Source: Pachyseris speciosa
Taxonomy: Eukaryota > Cnidaria > Anthozoa > Scleractinia > Pachyseridae
Direction: 5' to 3'
Assembly (NCBI GenBank): GCA_016490735.1
Contig: JAEMWC010000010.1
Location: forward strand, 62,001 to 126,000
Length of the DNA stretch: 64,000 nucleotides
Shown here piece after piece: positions 1-12,208 of this stretch (position 1 is the stretch's first letter; every line of letters starts with the position of its first letter). The position numbers and the translations under genes were made by a program. The notes under the pieces were generated by a model. It saw only the letters and a list, made by a program, of their open reading frames with translations, had not been told where the DNA came from and made no database searches.

Positions 1-885
1 AACGAATACAACGATGAATAGATCGAGCTGCTCCATCTCCATTAACTCCACAGCACAATAATTAGGCCAACCGTTGCTTTCTGTCTGATCTTTGTTGTTT
101 CGCTGGTCGGGAATTCCTTGATTGGAATACTTGTTTACAAAACGCAAACTAAGAGGAAACCGACTAATTTTTTCATCGATCCTCAGCGTGGCCATGTCCG
201 ACCTTCTGTTCCCTATTTTCGCCCTCCCGAGGTGGCTCACTCAGTTGTACTCTAACACCTCCTGGCTGATCAGTGGTCCTCTTGGTGAAGCCTTGTGCGA
301 GTTGGTTCCCTTCTTCACAGATGTCTTCACTTATGTGTCTATTCAGAGCCTGGTTCTGGTTGCAGTAAATCGATTTGGAGCTGTGGTGATTCCTCTCCCC
401 TCCCTACTCATCAGTTCAAAGCTGTGTCCCTTCTTCGTTCTCGCCACCTAGATATGGCATTGTGCTTTCCATATCTTTTCACCTTCAAACTTGTTGAACT
501 TAAAAGACAACTGTTTTGTCGCAGTCTTTGAAGTGTTCGGAGAGTACTACCGTGCACCAAATTACTTCTTAGCAGCAGGTGTTGTAAATCTTTTACACCC
601 CTCTCGCCTTCATGGCCGTACTTTACTCCATCATCCTTATCAAACTCAAGTCGCACAAGATGCCAGGCGAGCAATTACAAAACGCTGAGCAAGAACGAGC
701 CCAAAGAAACAGAAACGTGCTGAAGATGGCCATTGCTATTGTGTTGGGGTTTGCACTGTGCTGGGTTCCATTAAGTATCCTCGTGTTGCTATACCGGTTT
801 GACAGTGACCTAACTTGTAGCTTCCTTATCTCTTATAACATTGCCTGGTTTATGGCCATCTCAAAAAGTGCCACCAATCCATGAT
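1..885 (+). pseudogene. Broken class A GPCR (receptor copy 1)
   Basis: Remnant of the receptor family that is intact at 27411-28385. The window opens at the N-terminus, where the start codon seems lost. The first reading frame stops at 59-61. Homology continues in shifting frames through 122-451, 491-688 and 612-884. TM1, TM2, TM3, the third intracellular loop and TM6 (CWVP) can be recognised. Coding homology ends at the Asn-Pro of TM7, and the next bases match receptor 3' flank, so TM7 end and C-tail are deleted. Several independent breaks make this a true pseudogene. Confidence 0.88.
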
Positions 886-2342
886 TTCTACCAAAGCCTA
901 ACAATGTTTGTTTGCTCAGTTTTCTGTATTGGCACAAACTTTAGTGAATACTGCAATACTTAATTCACGTAAGTAAAACGAAATTGTAAATCTTTTCCAG
1001 GAATGACGAGTTCTGTACGCACGAACCTAAACATTAAATAACTCAGAAAAGTGATACGCGCCGTAAATACCTGATATGCCGTAAATCTTTGTGAAAGGTT
1101 GTAACATGTTCAATAAAAACTCCTCTTGTAAATAGTCTCATCAGTAAGTAAGATATTGTCCCTCGTCCCATTCATTAAAAAATTGGTTGTTTCTTCATGA
1201 ATGTTTTCAAAAGATTTCAATGCATAACGAATAGAAAATACTAAAAAGGGTATAAACTTTTAAAGAAATGATTTCCTCTCGACAAAATGCTAACTTGTAA
1301 ATGAGCAAAGAACATTAATCTGTCGATGATAAGACTTGTAAAAACACTTGTTGTGACCTGTAACACGACCCAGCTGATTAGATTTGAGACACTTTGCTGA
1401 ACGGTTATAACAGTTCTTTGTGATTTTGGATGAAAACTATGTGAAACACGTTGAACGGGTTTGAAAACCTTCCTTTGGTCGAATTTGCGTTCGTTTGTGA
1501 AACTCTAGTTAGGATCAGTAAAGAATGTTATACTAGAACTTCCTTTATAAAAGGGAATAAATTATTGCAACGTAGCACTGTAATACGTGGTATTTTCTGT
1601 CTTTCACTCAAGTTTCTGCGAAATTAATAATAATTTAGATACCACCAGAATGTCTTCTAGATAAGCCCTATACTCTTCCTGTCTGCCTTAGCGCTTCCTT
1701 TAGCTTTATCTCTACTGTTAAATGGTATCAGATGCTATATACTAATTCAAAAAAAGGGTGATCTTTTGGCTCCAAAGTTAAGCTTTTCAAATTTGAATCT
1801 CTCAAATCATAATAAGCCTGGCTGAGTCTTAGATTACAAATCCTCTCTATATTCTCGGAAACTGTTGCATTTGCTTTTATAAATTCACTCCTTCGTCATT
1901 CTGCTCGAATGATCTCACAATTTGCTTGGTCAATGCTATCTGGTGTGACCAATATGTCACGTTTGCTGTCTTTTGTTGGGTTCAGCACAGGCGATTTTCC
2001 CGAGCGTTATAACCATTTGACAGTTCTAATTAAGCAACAAAAATTTGCAAATTTATAATATTTCTTTCACTGATCCTCTGCTCTCCTGTAAACAGTTCTT
2101 TCCTTTTCCTTAAATGCACCTGCTCTGTTACAAGTTGAAAAGAAGGAAGCAAATAGAAAGATAAAAGCATCGGTTTACGCACATTCATTCACAAATATAG
2201 TTCAATTTAAGGAAAACATTAGGTTAATATGTTCGGCTAATTAAAGTTCGACGCCCGCTCTTAATTTGGCTTGCTTGCGAGACAAAGATCAATAGTCATT
2301 TGTTCATCACTCGCCAACCAACTTAATGACCAGCTCCCACTT
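886..2342. other. Conserved 3' flank of receptor unit 1, no gene seen
   Basis: AT-rich non-coding DNA. Blocks of it recur after the other receptors: 6040-7300, 16165-16700, 28390-29130 and 62655-64000. These include a 3' UTR-like start and a block near 1560-2230. The recurrence shows that whole multi-kilobase units, not just coding regions, were duplicated. No ORF here has credible composition. Confidence 0.7.
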
Positions 2343-2410
2343 GGCTTGTTAGCTCAGTTGGTAGAACACTGCACCGGTATCGCAGAAGTCGTGAGCTCGA
2401 ATCACGTACA
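2343..2410 (+). repeat. Degenerate tRNA-like sequence
   Basis: Contains an A-box-like TAGCTCAGTTGG and the same middle part as the tRNA-like copies at 2539 and 2783. The B box is damaged and the 3' acceptor strand no longer pairs. A sister copy in the equivalent place of another receptor unit is at 16813-16880. Confidence 0.6.
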
Positions 2411-2538
2411 ATTTTTTAGGCTTTATTTTTTCTACTGCCTATGTAGTGTTCATAACTGGGATTTCATTCTTTACTATACTTGGGCCAAGTATAACGTCCA
2501 CATATAAAGGGCTAACCCGCATACGACTGCTCTCATGT

Positions 2539-2612
2539 GGCTTTGATAGCTCAGTTGGGAGAGCACTGCACCGGCATCGCAGAGGTCGTGGGTTCGAATC
2601 CCGCTCAGAGCC
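2539..2612 (+). tRNA. tRNA-like, Ala(GGC)-type anticodon; probably a tRNA-derived repeat
   Basis: The acceptor strands GGCTTTG and CAGAGCC pair over seven positions. D arm, TΨC arm (GGGTTCGAATCCC) and both Pol III boxes are present. The anticodon loop reads CCGGCAT, giving GGC if standard, but position 33 is C rather than U and the last anticodon-stem pair is mismatched. The repeated flanks argue for a mobile or pseudogene copy rather than a working tRNA. Confidence 0.55.
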
Positions 2613-2782
2613 TGAATTTTTTTCAGGTCTCTGTTCTCGTAGTGTTGCGGCCGCACTTGCATTAATGACCGTCATCACTCAATTGCTACTAATGGACAAA
2701 ATTAATTTCATCCTTTATTATACTTAGGCCAAGTATAACGTCCACATATAAAGGGCTAACCCGCATACGACCGCTCTCATGT

Positions 2783-2856
2783 GGCTTTGATAGCTCAGTT
2801 GGGAGAGCACTGCACCGGCATCGCAGAGGTCGTGGGTTCGAATCCCGCTCAGAGCC
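2783..2856 (+). tRNA. tRNA-like, second copy, Ala(GGC)-type
   Basis: Same 74-nt sequence and flanks as the copy at 2539, with the same C33 and stem mismatch. It was generated by the direct duplication of the ~244-bp unit. Confidence 0.55.
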
Positions 2857-2935
2857 TGAATTTTTTTCAGGTCTCTGTTCTAGTAGTGTTGCGGCCGCAC
2901 TTGCATTAATGACCGTCATAACTGGGATGATTCAC

Positions 2936-5063
2936 ACACATATTGATTTATTAATCCGCATTTCAAATATATGATATTCATGTATTCTTACATAGTCAAA
3001 CATAGAACATTTAACGTTTTAAGAGGAGCAAAGTTTTGGCGGTGTATCTCTGGCGTTTTGTGTAATGACCGAGTCCCTGATCATTAGATCGCCAAACATT
3101 TAAAACACGTGCAATTTGACGGAAGCCAATTTGTCTCATGAGCGGGGTGAACAATAAATTGAGGGCATTATTTGAAAATTCTTGCAAAAGTTCTTAAAGA
3201 AACTTTGCTAGAAGGCATTTGCAGACAAACAAGAGATATACCCAACCGTTTAATTTACGCACATACATTCATAATAATACCGTTGGTCCAATTTAAGGAA
3301 AACATTGGTTTGGTAAGTTTCACTAACTGTTGTCCGACACTCGCTCTTCATTGACGGGTAAAACAAAAATTACTAAACAGGGAAAACGTATCGCTGGGTT
3401 TTTTTTTTTTGTAATGAATGAGTCCCTGATCTTAAGATTACCAAACATTTGAAACGTGTGCTATTTGACGGGATGTAATTTATCTCACCTGTGCGTGAAC
3501 AACAAACAGTGAGGGGAACTGGAGAGAGTTGGGAATTCTTTTTTATTTTCCGGAGGAAGGATGGAGAGGTGGGAGGGGATGTTGGGGGTGTGTCTGTGTG
3601 GGGGTGGGGGGTATTGGTGGTGTACGGAGAAGGGTTCTTCACGAAACACGGCTGTAAGCCAATTTCAGACAAACGAGAGGAGAAATACTTAACAATTACC
3701 AGGATTTCGGGATCATGTATCCCAGAACTATATTTCATATAGACGGTCGAAAACCTCCAAGCTATGGTCTGTACCCAATTTCAATATTTTACTGAAATAA
3801 AACCGATCTCGTTTAGGTTACCGCTCTACAAAAGAATATTCTGTGGGAATAAAAACAAAAATATTGTTCCGCAAGAGCTGACGTCCTCCTTCGATCAGGT
3901 CGCCGTAACATGATTCCTTCTTGCGCTCACAGCTTCATGTTTCTTCATTTAAGATCAAATTTAAAGAGGTGATTAGGATATCTTAAACGTTCCTTGCGTA
4001 AAGCCAGATGAATTAAATTTACGTTTGAAATAAAAGAGGTTTGAAATAAAAGAGGTTCGCCTTTATAGCGGACCTCAGGCGACCCAAAGGAGGCTTAGCT
4101 ACATCTATATATTATGATACATCAATTCGTGCCGAAATCAAGCTAGAGTTAATTGATAATAGGCAAATATTGTGGGCTGGAAGAATTAGCTATTTAGTGA
4201 GTCGGCGGCTTTCACAGATTTTAACTTCTTTTAAAAAGTGCATGGTCAACTTTCGAGCGAAATAAAGAGAATGAAACACGGACAAAGCAGAAAAGACGAG
4301 AAAGACATATGTGAAAATAAAAGGAGAACAGAACAAAAATAACTGTAGTTCAGCCCACCAAATAATTTTTAATCACACATTTGTTTCGATCATGGCGCAA
4401 TATTTGGTGATCATGCAGCGTAGGCTGCTTACTCCATTTTGGACGGCTTGGCCACACTGCTTAGTAAATATCAACTGTCTGAAAAGGTGGGCGCGGCTTT
4501 GATTGTTTAAAGGGAAGAGTGGGCCTAATGAACAACTAATTAAGATGCACGGGGGTCATGTAACGTATTCCCCTAGCATATTAATACATAACCCCCTTCA
4601 ATGCTAACACATAACCCCCTTGCTTACTAACACATGATCTCCTTGCAAATGCCACTTGATAATGTTAAAAACAACATTACAGTCGGTGAAATGAAACTGT
4701 CCACTAGTTTTCCTCTTTTTCGCTTCTTTTACACATTCCTTTCGCAATGTAAAGTTAAATTAAATTTTTATCTCAAATATTGCTATTAAAAAACAAAGCA
4801 AAGAAGGGGGTGTTGACAGAAAGTGAGATGTTATATTTGCTATTGGATTCTTGTGTCAACAAACAACTTTGCTGCATGACTTTATAATTGACGGCAATAT
4901 CTTCAATCAAGCTCAAACAATTAAATCGATTGCGTCATAGATTCATCGGGTAAGGGAGGTCTATGCCATCATCCTGTTGAATCTACAGCATAAATAGAGC
5001 AACACTGGCTCTCAAACAACTGAATTTGATAAAAGCAACACAACTATCAGAAAGTCGGCAAAC
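2936..5063. other. Intergenic, rest of unit 1 flank and receptor-2 upstream DNA
   Basis: No credible gene. 2940-4500 is the distal flank that recurs at 7380-9040 and 16900-18860. 4500-4980 is receptor upstream DNA that recurs at 21780-22087. A G-rich stretch of mostly G and T on the plus strand at 3556-3640 recurs as a G-run at 17560-17645. Confidence 0.6.
4985..5000 (+). promoter_or_regulatory. TATA box of receptor copy 2
   Basis: CAGCATAAATAGAGCAAC lies about 75 bp before the ATG. The same block precedes the stub at 11452 and the receptors at 27411 and 61680, so it is the core promoter of the family. Confidence 0.75.
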
Positions 5064-6038
5064 ATGAATACAACGGTAAATGGATCCGCGAGCTGCTCGA
5101 TCTCCATTAACTCCACAACAGCAATAATTGGGGAAACCGTTGCTTACTGCTTGAACTTTGTTGTTTCGCTGGTTGGGAATTGCTTGATAGGAATAGTTGT
5201 TTACAAAACGCAAACCTTGAGGAAACCCATCAACTTTTTCATCGTGAACATGGCCGTGTCCGACCTGCTGTATCCTATTTTAGCCTTCCGTGGAATCTCA
5301 CTCAGTTCTACTCTAACTCCTGGCTTATCAGTGGTATTCTTGGTCAGACCTTGTGCAAGTTGATTCCCTTCTTGGGACAAACCTCCTTTATTGTGTCCGT
5401 TCAGAGCCTGGTTCTGATAGCAGTGGATCGATTTGGAGCTGTACAATATCTTCTCCGCTCCCCACTCATCAGTTCAAAGCTGAGCCCCTACTTCATTCTC
5501 GCCACCTGGATTATCGCTATGGCATTCATCTCTCCATATCTCTTCGCATTAAAACTTGTTGAACATGAAGGACTACTGTCTTGTGAATATCATTGGAATG
5601 AAGTGTTCGGAGAGTCCTCCTCTTATCCAAATTATGTCCTAGCGGCTGTTGTTGTATTTTTTTTACGTTCCCTTCGTCTTGTTGGCCGTACTTTACTCCA
5701 TCATCATTATCAAGCTCAAGTCGCAGAAGATTCCAGGCGAAAGATTAGCCAAAGCTGAGCAACAACGATCGAAAAGAAATAGAAACGTGCTGAAGATGGC
5801 CACTGCTATCTTGTTGGTGTTTGCAGTGTGCTACGTACCTTGGAGTATTAACTTGTTGCTACTCTTCTTTGACAGTGACTTTACTTCAGCTTGTAGCTTC
5901 TTGGTCTATTCTGAAATTGCCTTGTCTCTGGCCCTCTCAAATTGTGCCATCAATCCATGGATCTGTTTTATTTTCAGTGGTAATTATCAAAGAGCTCTTA
6001 AGAGACTCCTGTGTTCTAGCGGCGCAGATCAGCAGTAA
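5064..6038 (+). pseudogene. Class A GPCR copy 2 with two frameshifts
   Basis: Full-length receptor homology runs from the ATG to a normal stop, but in three frame segments. The frame slips near 5285-5290 (between TM2 and the first extracellular loop). It slips back near 5655, in a run of nine T before TM5. Visible features are N-terminal Asn-linked glycosylation sites, a DRF motif after TM3, and an NPWICF-type TM7 end. The family is normally ~324 residues. Either this copy died recently or the homopolymer break is a sequencing error; promoter and stop look intact. Confidence 0.85.
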
Positions 6039-8156
6039 GTCTTAAAAATTCTCACTGTGATATGTCTAGATTTCTGAAAAATAACCTCCCAGGAAGAACA
6101 TGATTTCTACCAAAGCCTGCACTGAGCCTACTTATGTTTGTGTTTGAAGTATTTCACATAAGTAAAACGAATTGATGTGAGTAAATTACAAATTTTGTAT
6201 AGGGGTGATTAGTTCTAATTCTGCGCGCAAGAACCGAAAACGTGAATAACTTAGTGAAGAGATACCTGGTATGCCGTGTAATATAAGATATAACTGGTAA
6301 ATATGAATACCACTTAGTGAAAGGTTTTAACATGTTCAATGACGCTTACCTTGTAAATAGCCACCCAAGTAAGATATTGTTCATCGTCCCATCTATTTAA
6401 AATATTGGTTGTTTCTTCAATATTTTTTAAAAGATTCCAGTACATGAAGAATAGAATATATTTAAAAGGGCGTAGACTGTTCAAGGAATGATTTCCACTC
6501 TACAAAACGCTAACTTGTAAATAGGCAAGTGATATAAATCCAACAAAAAGAATAACTGTAAATAAACCTGTTGTCACCTGTAACCGACGACTTAGCTGAT
6601 TTGAGACACTTTGCTGAACGGTTCAGTATTAACTGTTCTTGTGACTCTGGATGGAAACTATGTGAAAATTTCAAAACCGTTGTTTGGTCGAATTTGCAGT
6701 TGAAATATTGTTGGTAACTCAGGTCAGGATGAGGAATGTTATACTCGGACTTCGGTTATAAAAACAAATAAAATATTGTAACGTAGCACTGTAATAAATG
6801 GTTCTCTTCTGTCTTTTCCCAAGTTTCAGCGAATTGATAATAATTTAGATACCCTCAAAATGTCTAGTTTACTGTAAACCCCACACTCTTTCTGTCTGTT
6901 ATATAGCTCTTCCGTTATTTCTACTGTTTTAAAAGGTATCAGATACCATAAACTATTTTAAAACAATACGAGATCTATTGGCCCTAAATTGAAGCTCTTC
7001 AAATTTAAATCTCTCAATCATAAGTCTGAGTGAGTCTTGGGGAGTCAAATCCCCTTTATATTCTTGGAAACTGCATTTGGTTTTTATAAATTAACCCCTT
7101 CGTTCTGCTCGAATGATCTCACAGTAGTTGCTTGGCGCCCGCTGTTACCAAGTTTAACCCATTTTTCACGTTCCCTGTGATTTGTTAGGTTCAGCACGAG
7201 CGATTTCCCATGCGTTGCTTCTCTTTTACAGCTCTAAACCGCAAAAATGTGCAAATTTTATAGGATTTCTTTTATCCACTTCTCTCCTATAAACAATCAT
7301 TTCGTTTTTCTTGAATGCACCTGCTCAGTCACAAGTTCAAAAACAGAAAGTAAATAGGCAAGACAACAGCGTCGGTTTATGCACATTCATCCATAAATGT
7401 AGTTCAATTTAAGGAAAACATGAGGTTAATAAGTTTGGCTAATTGTCGTATGCGACAAGGCGCTCTTAATTTGGCGGGCGAGACAAATTTTTGGCGTTGT
7501 AGCTCTGTCATTTTGTGTACTGAATGACTGAGTCCCGTATCATTAGATCAGAAACATGTACTATTTGACGGGATAAACTTTCTTCTTACCTGTGCGTCAA
7601 CAACAAACAGTAAGGAGAACATCTTGTTAAACTTCTGAAAAAAGGTGTTGGGAATTTTTTTCTATTTCGGAGTGGAGATTGGAAGGTGTGTGGGGCGGAT
7701 TTTGTGGGGCAGAAGCTCTACCCGAAACACGGCTGTAAGACAATTTGAGACAAACACGAGGAATACTCAACGATTACCAAGAATTCGGGATCATATATAC
7801 CAGAACTATATTTCATAGACGGTCGAAAAACTCGAAGCTATGTTCTGTTTCCAGTTTCAACATTGTACTGAAGGAGGCTAGAAATGTTTTTCGAGTATCT
7901 TACTGACTACAGGCGATTCCTGATGGAAACTGAGTGTGCTGCCGCCTTTTTGTTTTGTTTCGTTTTCTTCTGGTGTTGTTTTGTTTTCGTTAGTGTTTTG
8001 GTTTTGTTTTGTTCAGGTTTGTTTACTTTTAGTGGTTTCGAGTTTTGAGAATAAAAAATATAAAAGTTTGCCTAAGAGTACACTCTCTACTTCACCATTT
8101 TAGCCCATTTTTAAACATACCCTTCAGGTGCGAACAAACAAGATAAATTATAGATA

Positions 8157-8202
<46 letters not shown>

Positions 8203-9048
8203 TACATACATACATTTATTGAAGCTCCCCCATAGGGGCTTATAGGAGCTGCGCGGACTTGAGCAGGCTGGATTTTCTTTTCTATCCTAACTGAATCTCA
8301 GTTTCGCCGCGATCTCGATGCTACGTTTGATTAACAGATCTGATGAGTATTTTAGATGACAACTTAGAGGCAGGTGTATTAATTTATTTTTCAAAGGTAG
8401 ACTCTCCATGAAATGTTTAAACTAATTGAATATTAAGACTTCCTTTGTACGCTTTGATCAAAAGTCGATCTCTCCTTACACCATAGATTGCTCAATTATT
8501 TCACCAACAGTTAAGCGCGTTTTAGTCCCTGTATATTTGACACATCTCTTCTACGCTGGAGACAAGGCTTTATTATTTTTAAACAGCCAAATTAGTTATG
8601 TGGGCGCTCAATTACATCAGGCGTTTGTATAGAGTGCGCCAGCAAGGAATAACGATCGTCATAGAAAAATATTGTCCATCAATTTGTGAAACCACAAGTT
8701 AGAGTTAATTGAGAATAGCAAGCTCTGTGGGCTGGAATGATTAGCTATTTAGTGTATGTTTCTTTCGGCGGCTTTTACAGATGTAAACTTCTTTTCCGCG
8801 GTGGTCACGTTTCGAACACTGAGAAAGTTAAGAGAAGGAAACACGTACAAGCAGAAAACGACGAGAAAGACGCGTATGAAAATAAAGGGAGATCAGAACA
8901 AACAAAACTATAGTTCAGCCCGCCAAACAACTTTTAAACACATACTGCCTGTTTCAAATATGGCAGAAAATTTGATGATCATGTACGGCTCAGAATACAT
9001 AACCTTTTTGGACGACCTGGCCGTTTTGTTTAGTAATATGAATTTCAA
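6039..9048. other. 3' flank of receptor unit 2, no gene seen
   Basis: Non-coding DNA homologous to 886-4500, without the tRNA-like insertion found there. It includes poorly conserved spacers and a (CA)n block. Short ORFs at 8426 and 8756 have no recognisable features. Confidence 0.65.
8161..8214. repeat. (CA)n/(CATA)n microsatellite
   Basis: About 18 CA dinucleotides followed by four CATA-type units. Confidence 0.95.
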
Positions 9049-9179
9049 ATCAAATGAAGAATGATCCTCGCAGTTGTGAACGCAATTTATGCAATTGCGA
9101 AAAGAAGCCTTTTCGCAGTTTTTTTCGCAATTGCATAAATTGCGTTCACAACTGCGAAGATCATTCTTCATTTGATTTC
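9049..9179. repeat. ~55-bp-arm hairpin at the head of the tRNA-like array
   Basis: The left arm (about 9049-9104) is the near-exact reverse complement of the right arm (about 9126-9179), with a ~20-base centre. The right arm is the start of the tandem tRNA-like unit, so the array begins with an inverted partial unit. Confidence 0.8.
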
Positions 9180-9263
9180 ATATCCGCAGTTCATATATGA
9201 TTCATTTCATATGTCATTCACACTCATTTCTTTCACGGGAACAGATGAACCCACAATTGACCT

Positions 9264-9278
<15 letters not shown>

Positions 9279-9304
<26 letters not shown>

Positions 9305-9352
9305 ATCGCACCGGTAATCGCGAGGTCACGGGTTCAAATCCCGTTGAAGTCC
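9279..9352 (+). tRNA. tRNA-like unit 1, Thr(GGT)-type loop
   Basis: GGCTTCA pairs with TGAAGTC(C). The A box TAGCTCAGTTGG and the B box GGTTCAAATCCC are intact. The anticodon loop CCGGTAA would give GGT. Position 33 is C and the anticodon stem has an extra unpaired base, so function in translation is doubtful. Confidence 0.5.
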
Positions 9353-9513
9353 TGAATTTTTTTCAGGCTTCTTTTCGCAATTGCATAAATTGCGTTCACA
9401 ACTGCGAGGATCATTCTTCATTTGGTTTCATATCCGCAGTTCATATATGATTCATTTCATATGTCATTCACACTCATTTCTTTCACGGGAACAGATGAAC
9501 CCACAATTGACCT

Positions 9514-9528
<15 letters not shown>

Positions 9529-9554
<26 letters not shown>

Positions 9555-9602
9555 ATCGCACCAGTAATCGCGAGGTCACGGGTTCAAATCCCGTTGAAGT
9601 CC
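9529..9602 (+). tRNA. tRNA-like unit 2, Thr(AGT)-type loop
   Basis: As unit 1, but the loop is CCAGTAA, giving AGT. The same C33 and stem irregularity are present. Confidence 0.5.
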
Positions 9603-9771
9603 TGAATTTTGTTTTTTTTTTCAGGCTTCTTTTCGCAATTGCATAAATTGCGTTCACAACTGCGAGGATCATTCTTCATTTGGTTTCATATCCGCAGTTC
9701 ATATATGATTCATTTCATATATCATTCACACTCATTTCTTTCACGGGAACAGATGAACCCACAATTGACCT

Positions 9772-9786
<15 letters not shown>

Positions 9787-9812
<26 letters not shown>

Positions 9813-9860
9813 ATCGCACCAGTAATCGCGAGGTCACGGGTTCAAATCCCGTTGAAGTCC
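9787..9860 (+). tRNA. tRNA-like unit 3, Thr(AGT)-type loop
   Basis: Identical core to unit 2. It is followed by a longer T-run (possible Pol III terminator). Confidence 0.5.
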
Positions 9861-10030
9861 TGAATTTTGTTTTTTTTTTTCAGGCTTCTTTTCGCAATTG
9901 CATAAATTGCGTTCACAACTGCGAGGATCATTCTTCATTTGGTTTCATATCCGCAGTTCATATATGATTCATTTCATATATCATTCACACTCATTTCTTT
10001 CACGGGAACAGATGAACCCACAATTGACCT

Positions 10031-10045
<15 letters not shown>

Positions 10046-10071
<26 letters not shown>

Positions 10072-10119
10072 ATCGCACCAGTAATCGCGAGGTCACGGGT
10101 TCAAATCCCGTTGAAGTAC
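10046..10119 (+). tRNA. tRNA-like unit 4, damaged acceptor
   Basis: Same core as units 2 and 3, but the 3' acceptor strand has a C-to-A change (GAAGTACT), which weakens the stem. Confidence 0.45.
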
Positions 10120-10250
10120 TGAATTTTTTTTTTTTCAGGCTTCTTTTCGCAATTGCATAAATTGCGTTCACAACTGCGAGGATCATTCTTCATTTGATTT
10201 CATATCCGCAGTTCATATATGATTCATTTCATATGTCATTCACAACATGA

Positions 10251-11400
10251 ATTTCGTTAGAAATGCCGCTCTGGCTTCACGCCTTTTTTGCTGTTTTTCG
10301 GCCAAATGTAGATGTTTTTGGGAACATTACTTTACTTTTTTGACAAATTTGTCTTCCAAAAAACCCCGCGCAATGTGCAGAACACTCTTTCATTAGGGTT
10401 TACCGAAGTTCAACATGATTCCCACTTAGAACGGGAGTCACTTTTTGAAATACAATTTCTTTCAATTCGCCTTCTCGTATCACGAACACAATCTTTTTTT
10501 GCGTGTATACACCTGCTACGAAACTGACCAATTGTGTGCAACTGCCAAGGGTAGATGCACTAGAGGCAAACAAGAGAGATCTTTGCACGCCATTATACAA
10601 GTACTTTCAGAAAAATTCAAATACCAAAAACATGTATTTGATTGATGTGTTTTGCTAATGATGCAAACCCACAGTCTTATAAAGCGAGAAATAAAATGTA
10701 TGGAAGGCCTCCATCATGCCTGACGTTTCCGATCTGACGCTTACTTTTGTTCCATTTCTTTCAATTCTCTTTATGACTCTTTAGTGCCGTGCCATATGTG
10801 CAGCTATTAAAGAAAAACAAAACCCACCGAGTGCATTTTTGAGGCATATTGGCACGCGGGAATTTTCAAGAATGAGAGTCTAGAGAAGCACAAGCCGTAA
10901 GCGAGTGCGTTTAGCACTTTTTGAGCGTTTCTTAGCATTTGCTAATCTTTCTTTGCCTCCTACATTAAATGTACATGTTCCAGGTTTTAAAAAAGTGCAG
11001 CTTGTCTTCTGTTTAAAATTTATTGTCTTGTATTATTTTGGAAACTCTAATCAGATCCAAAAGCCTAAAATTTATCTTGTTCACGTGGATTTACTTGGCC
11101 TAGTTTAAAATAAAAAAAGATTAAGCACTCGCATCAAACAGAAGTCACCTGCAATAGGGTTATGGACGAATATTCGCGAAAAGTCCCATTAAAGAAAATT
11201 TTGAATCGATATTATTTGCTAACTGTTATTTAAAACCCACGCAGATCGCACAAAACAAATAGAAAGACGACACTATAAAGACAAATTAAACTAAAGGCGC
11301 AATATTTCTGTCGTTTATGAGTTCAAAGGCTTACATTTTCATCGAGATAGATTAAGGTTTATGGGTGACAGGAAAAATTTCCCTCCCTTGTCGACGAGTC
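10251..11400. other. Repeat-like intergenic DNA, no gene seen
   Basis: Holds two short blocks repeated elsewhere. The start (10245-10330) resembles 19105-19180. The block 10860-11000 resembles 21590-21740. These look like old dispersed repeats. The short ORFs have no recognisable domain. Confidence 0.5.
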
Positions 11401-11578
11401 TAAGAGTGCATTGAGTTTGGGAAGTCTATGCCAGCATCCTTGTGAATCTTCAGCATAAATAGAGCAACGCTGGTCCTTAAACAACTGAATTTGATAGAAG
11501 CAACAAAACTATCTGAAATTCAGCAAACATGAATACAAAGGTGAATAGACCGAGCTGCTCCTTCTCCCTGAACTCTAC
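11400..11578 (+). pseudogene. 5' stub of receptor copy 3 with its promoter
   Basis: The conserved promoter block with its TATA box (about 11452-11465) and the ATG at 11529 are present. Only ~16 codons of the receptor N-terminus survive. Homology stops abruptly near 11576. The matching receptor 3' flank resumes at about 16165, so the whole seven-helix region is missing and replaced by mobile DNA. Confidence 0.85.
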
Positions 11579-12208
11579 TAGGCCTGTCCCGATTGCGCTG
11601 GAAAAATCGCCAAAAAGTGCTCAAATAGTGCACAATTTTTATAAAAAGTGCTTGCAATTTAGAAATAGTGCACGAACGTTGCTTGCAGTTTTTTATTATT
11701 CCCTCATGAGCGGCTGTTCATACATATTCCTAGTTTTATCAAACTTTTAACTCTCGATTTTCTATTACTGAGGTGACCATAAAGTATAACAACGTTTGTC
11801 GAACTAAAACTCAGTCAGTTAAGTACACAGCATCACAGAGCTGTATGCAATCAACCGTATAGCTACAACTGCTAGTCTCTCTTCGATCTATTGTATCGAG
11901 GCATTACAGAAGCTTCAATAAAATCTTGTAGAGCACTGTCTTGCTGGGCGTTAAGTAGACTGAAAACTCGTTCAGCTGCACTAAAAGGACGCCACACACG
12001 AGGGGAACATTCGCAGAGTAGGAGAACAGGGAATATTCCCTTGAAGAGTTCAGACGATGAAACCAGTGACAGGGACAAAAGGTTTACACGGGGGGAACGG
12101 AATAATATAAATTTTAGTCTTTTTGACTGAAATTCACGAAAAATAGACCAGAAATGAGCCGCGGAGTCAATATCAGTCGTAGGCTCAAGAAAGTTAATTT
12201 AAAAAAAA
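11579..12208 (-). mobile_element. hAT transposon remnant (C-terminal dimerisation region)
   Basis: The minus-strand frame at about 11885-12020 contains AAERVFSLLN and ALQDFIEASVM, the pattern of the hAT transposase C-terminal dimerisation domain. Nothing of the catalytic core remains. The rest of the segment is non-coding. It sits between the receptor stub and the foldback element. Confidence 0.65.

Larger units (their letters stand above)
2480..2935 (+). repeat. Two direct repeats of ~210 bp, each with a tRNA-like core
   Basis: Two nearly identical units start at about 2480 and 2724, offset 244 bp. Each begins with a stretch containing GGCCAAGTATAACGTCC, passes through a 74-nt tRNA-like sequence and ends with TGAATTTTTTTCAGG and a tail. 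This looks like a tRNA-derived SINE-type or tandem tRNA repeat. Confidence 0.75.
9180..10250 (+). repeat. Tandem array of four ~250-260 bp tRNA-like units
   Basis: Four units, spaced 250, 258 and 259 bp, each with a tRNA-like core followed by TGAATTTT, a T-run and CAGGCTTC. Units are nearly identical and differ mainly in T-run length and in one anticodon-loop base. One isolated copy lies reversed at 29129-29395. Confidence 0.88.

Noticed and set aside
9457..10186. Minus-strand ORFs at 9457-9672 and 9974-10186 with near-identical protein (TGFEPVTSRLL)
   Set aside because: Antisense reading of the tRNA-like repeat. Such peptides are a common annotation artefact of tRNA-derived repeats.
9180..10250. 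CRISPR-like array from regularly spaced repeats
   Set aside because: Spacers are also repeated, the unit is ~255 bp with a tRNA-like core, and this is animal DNA.
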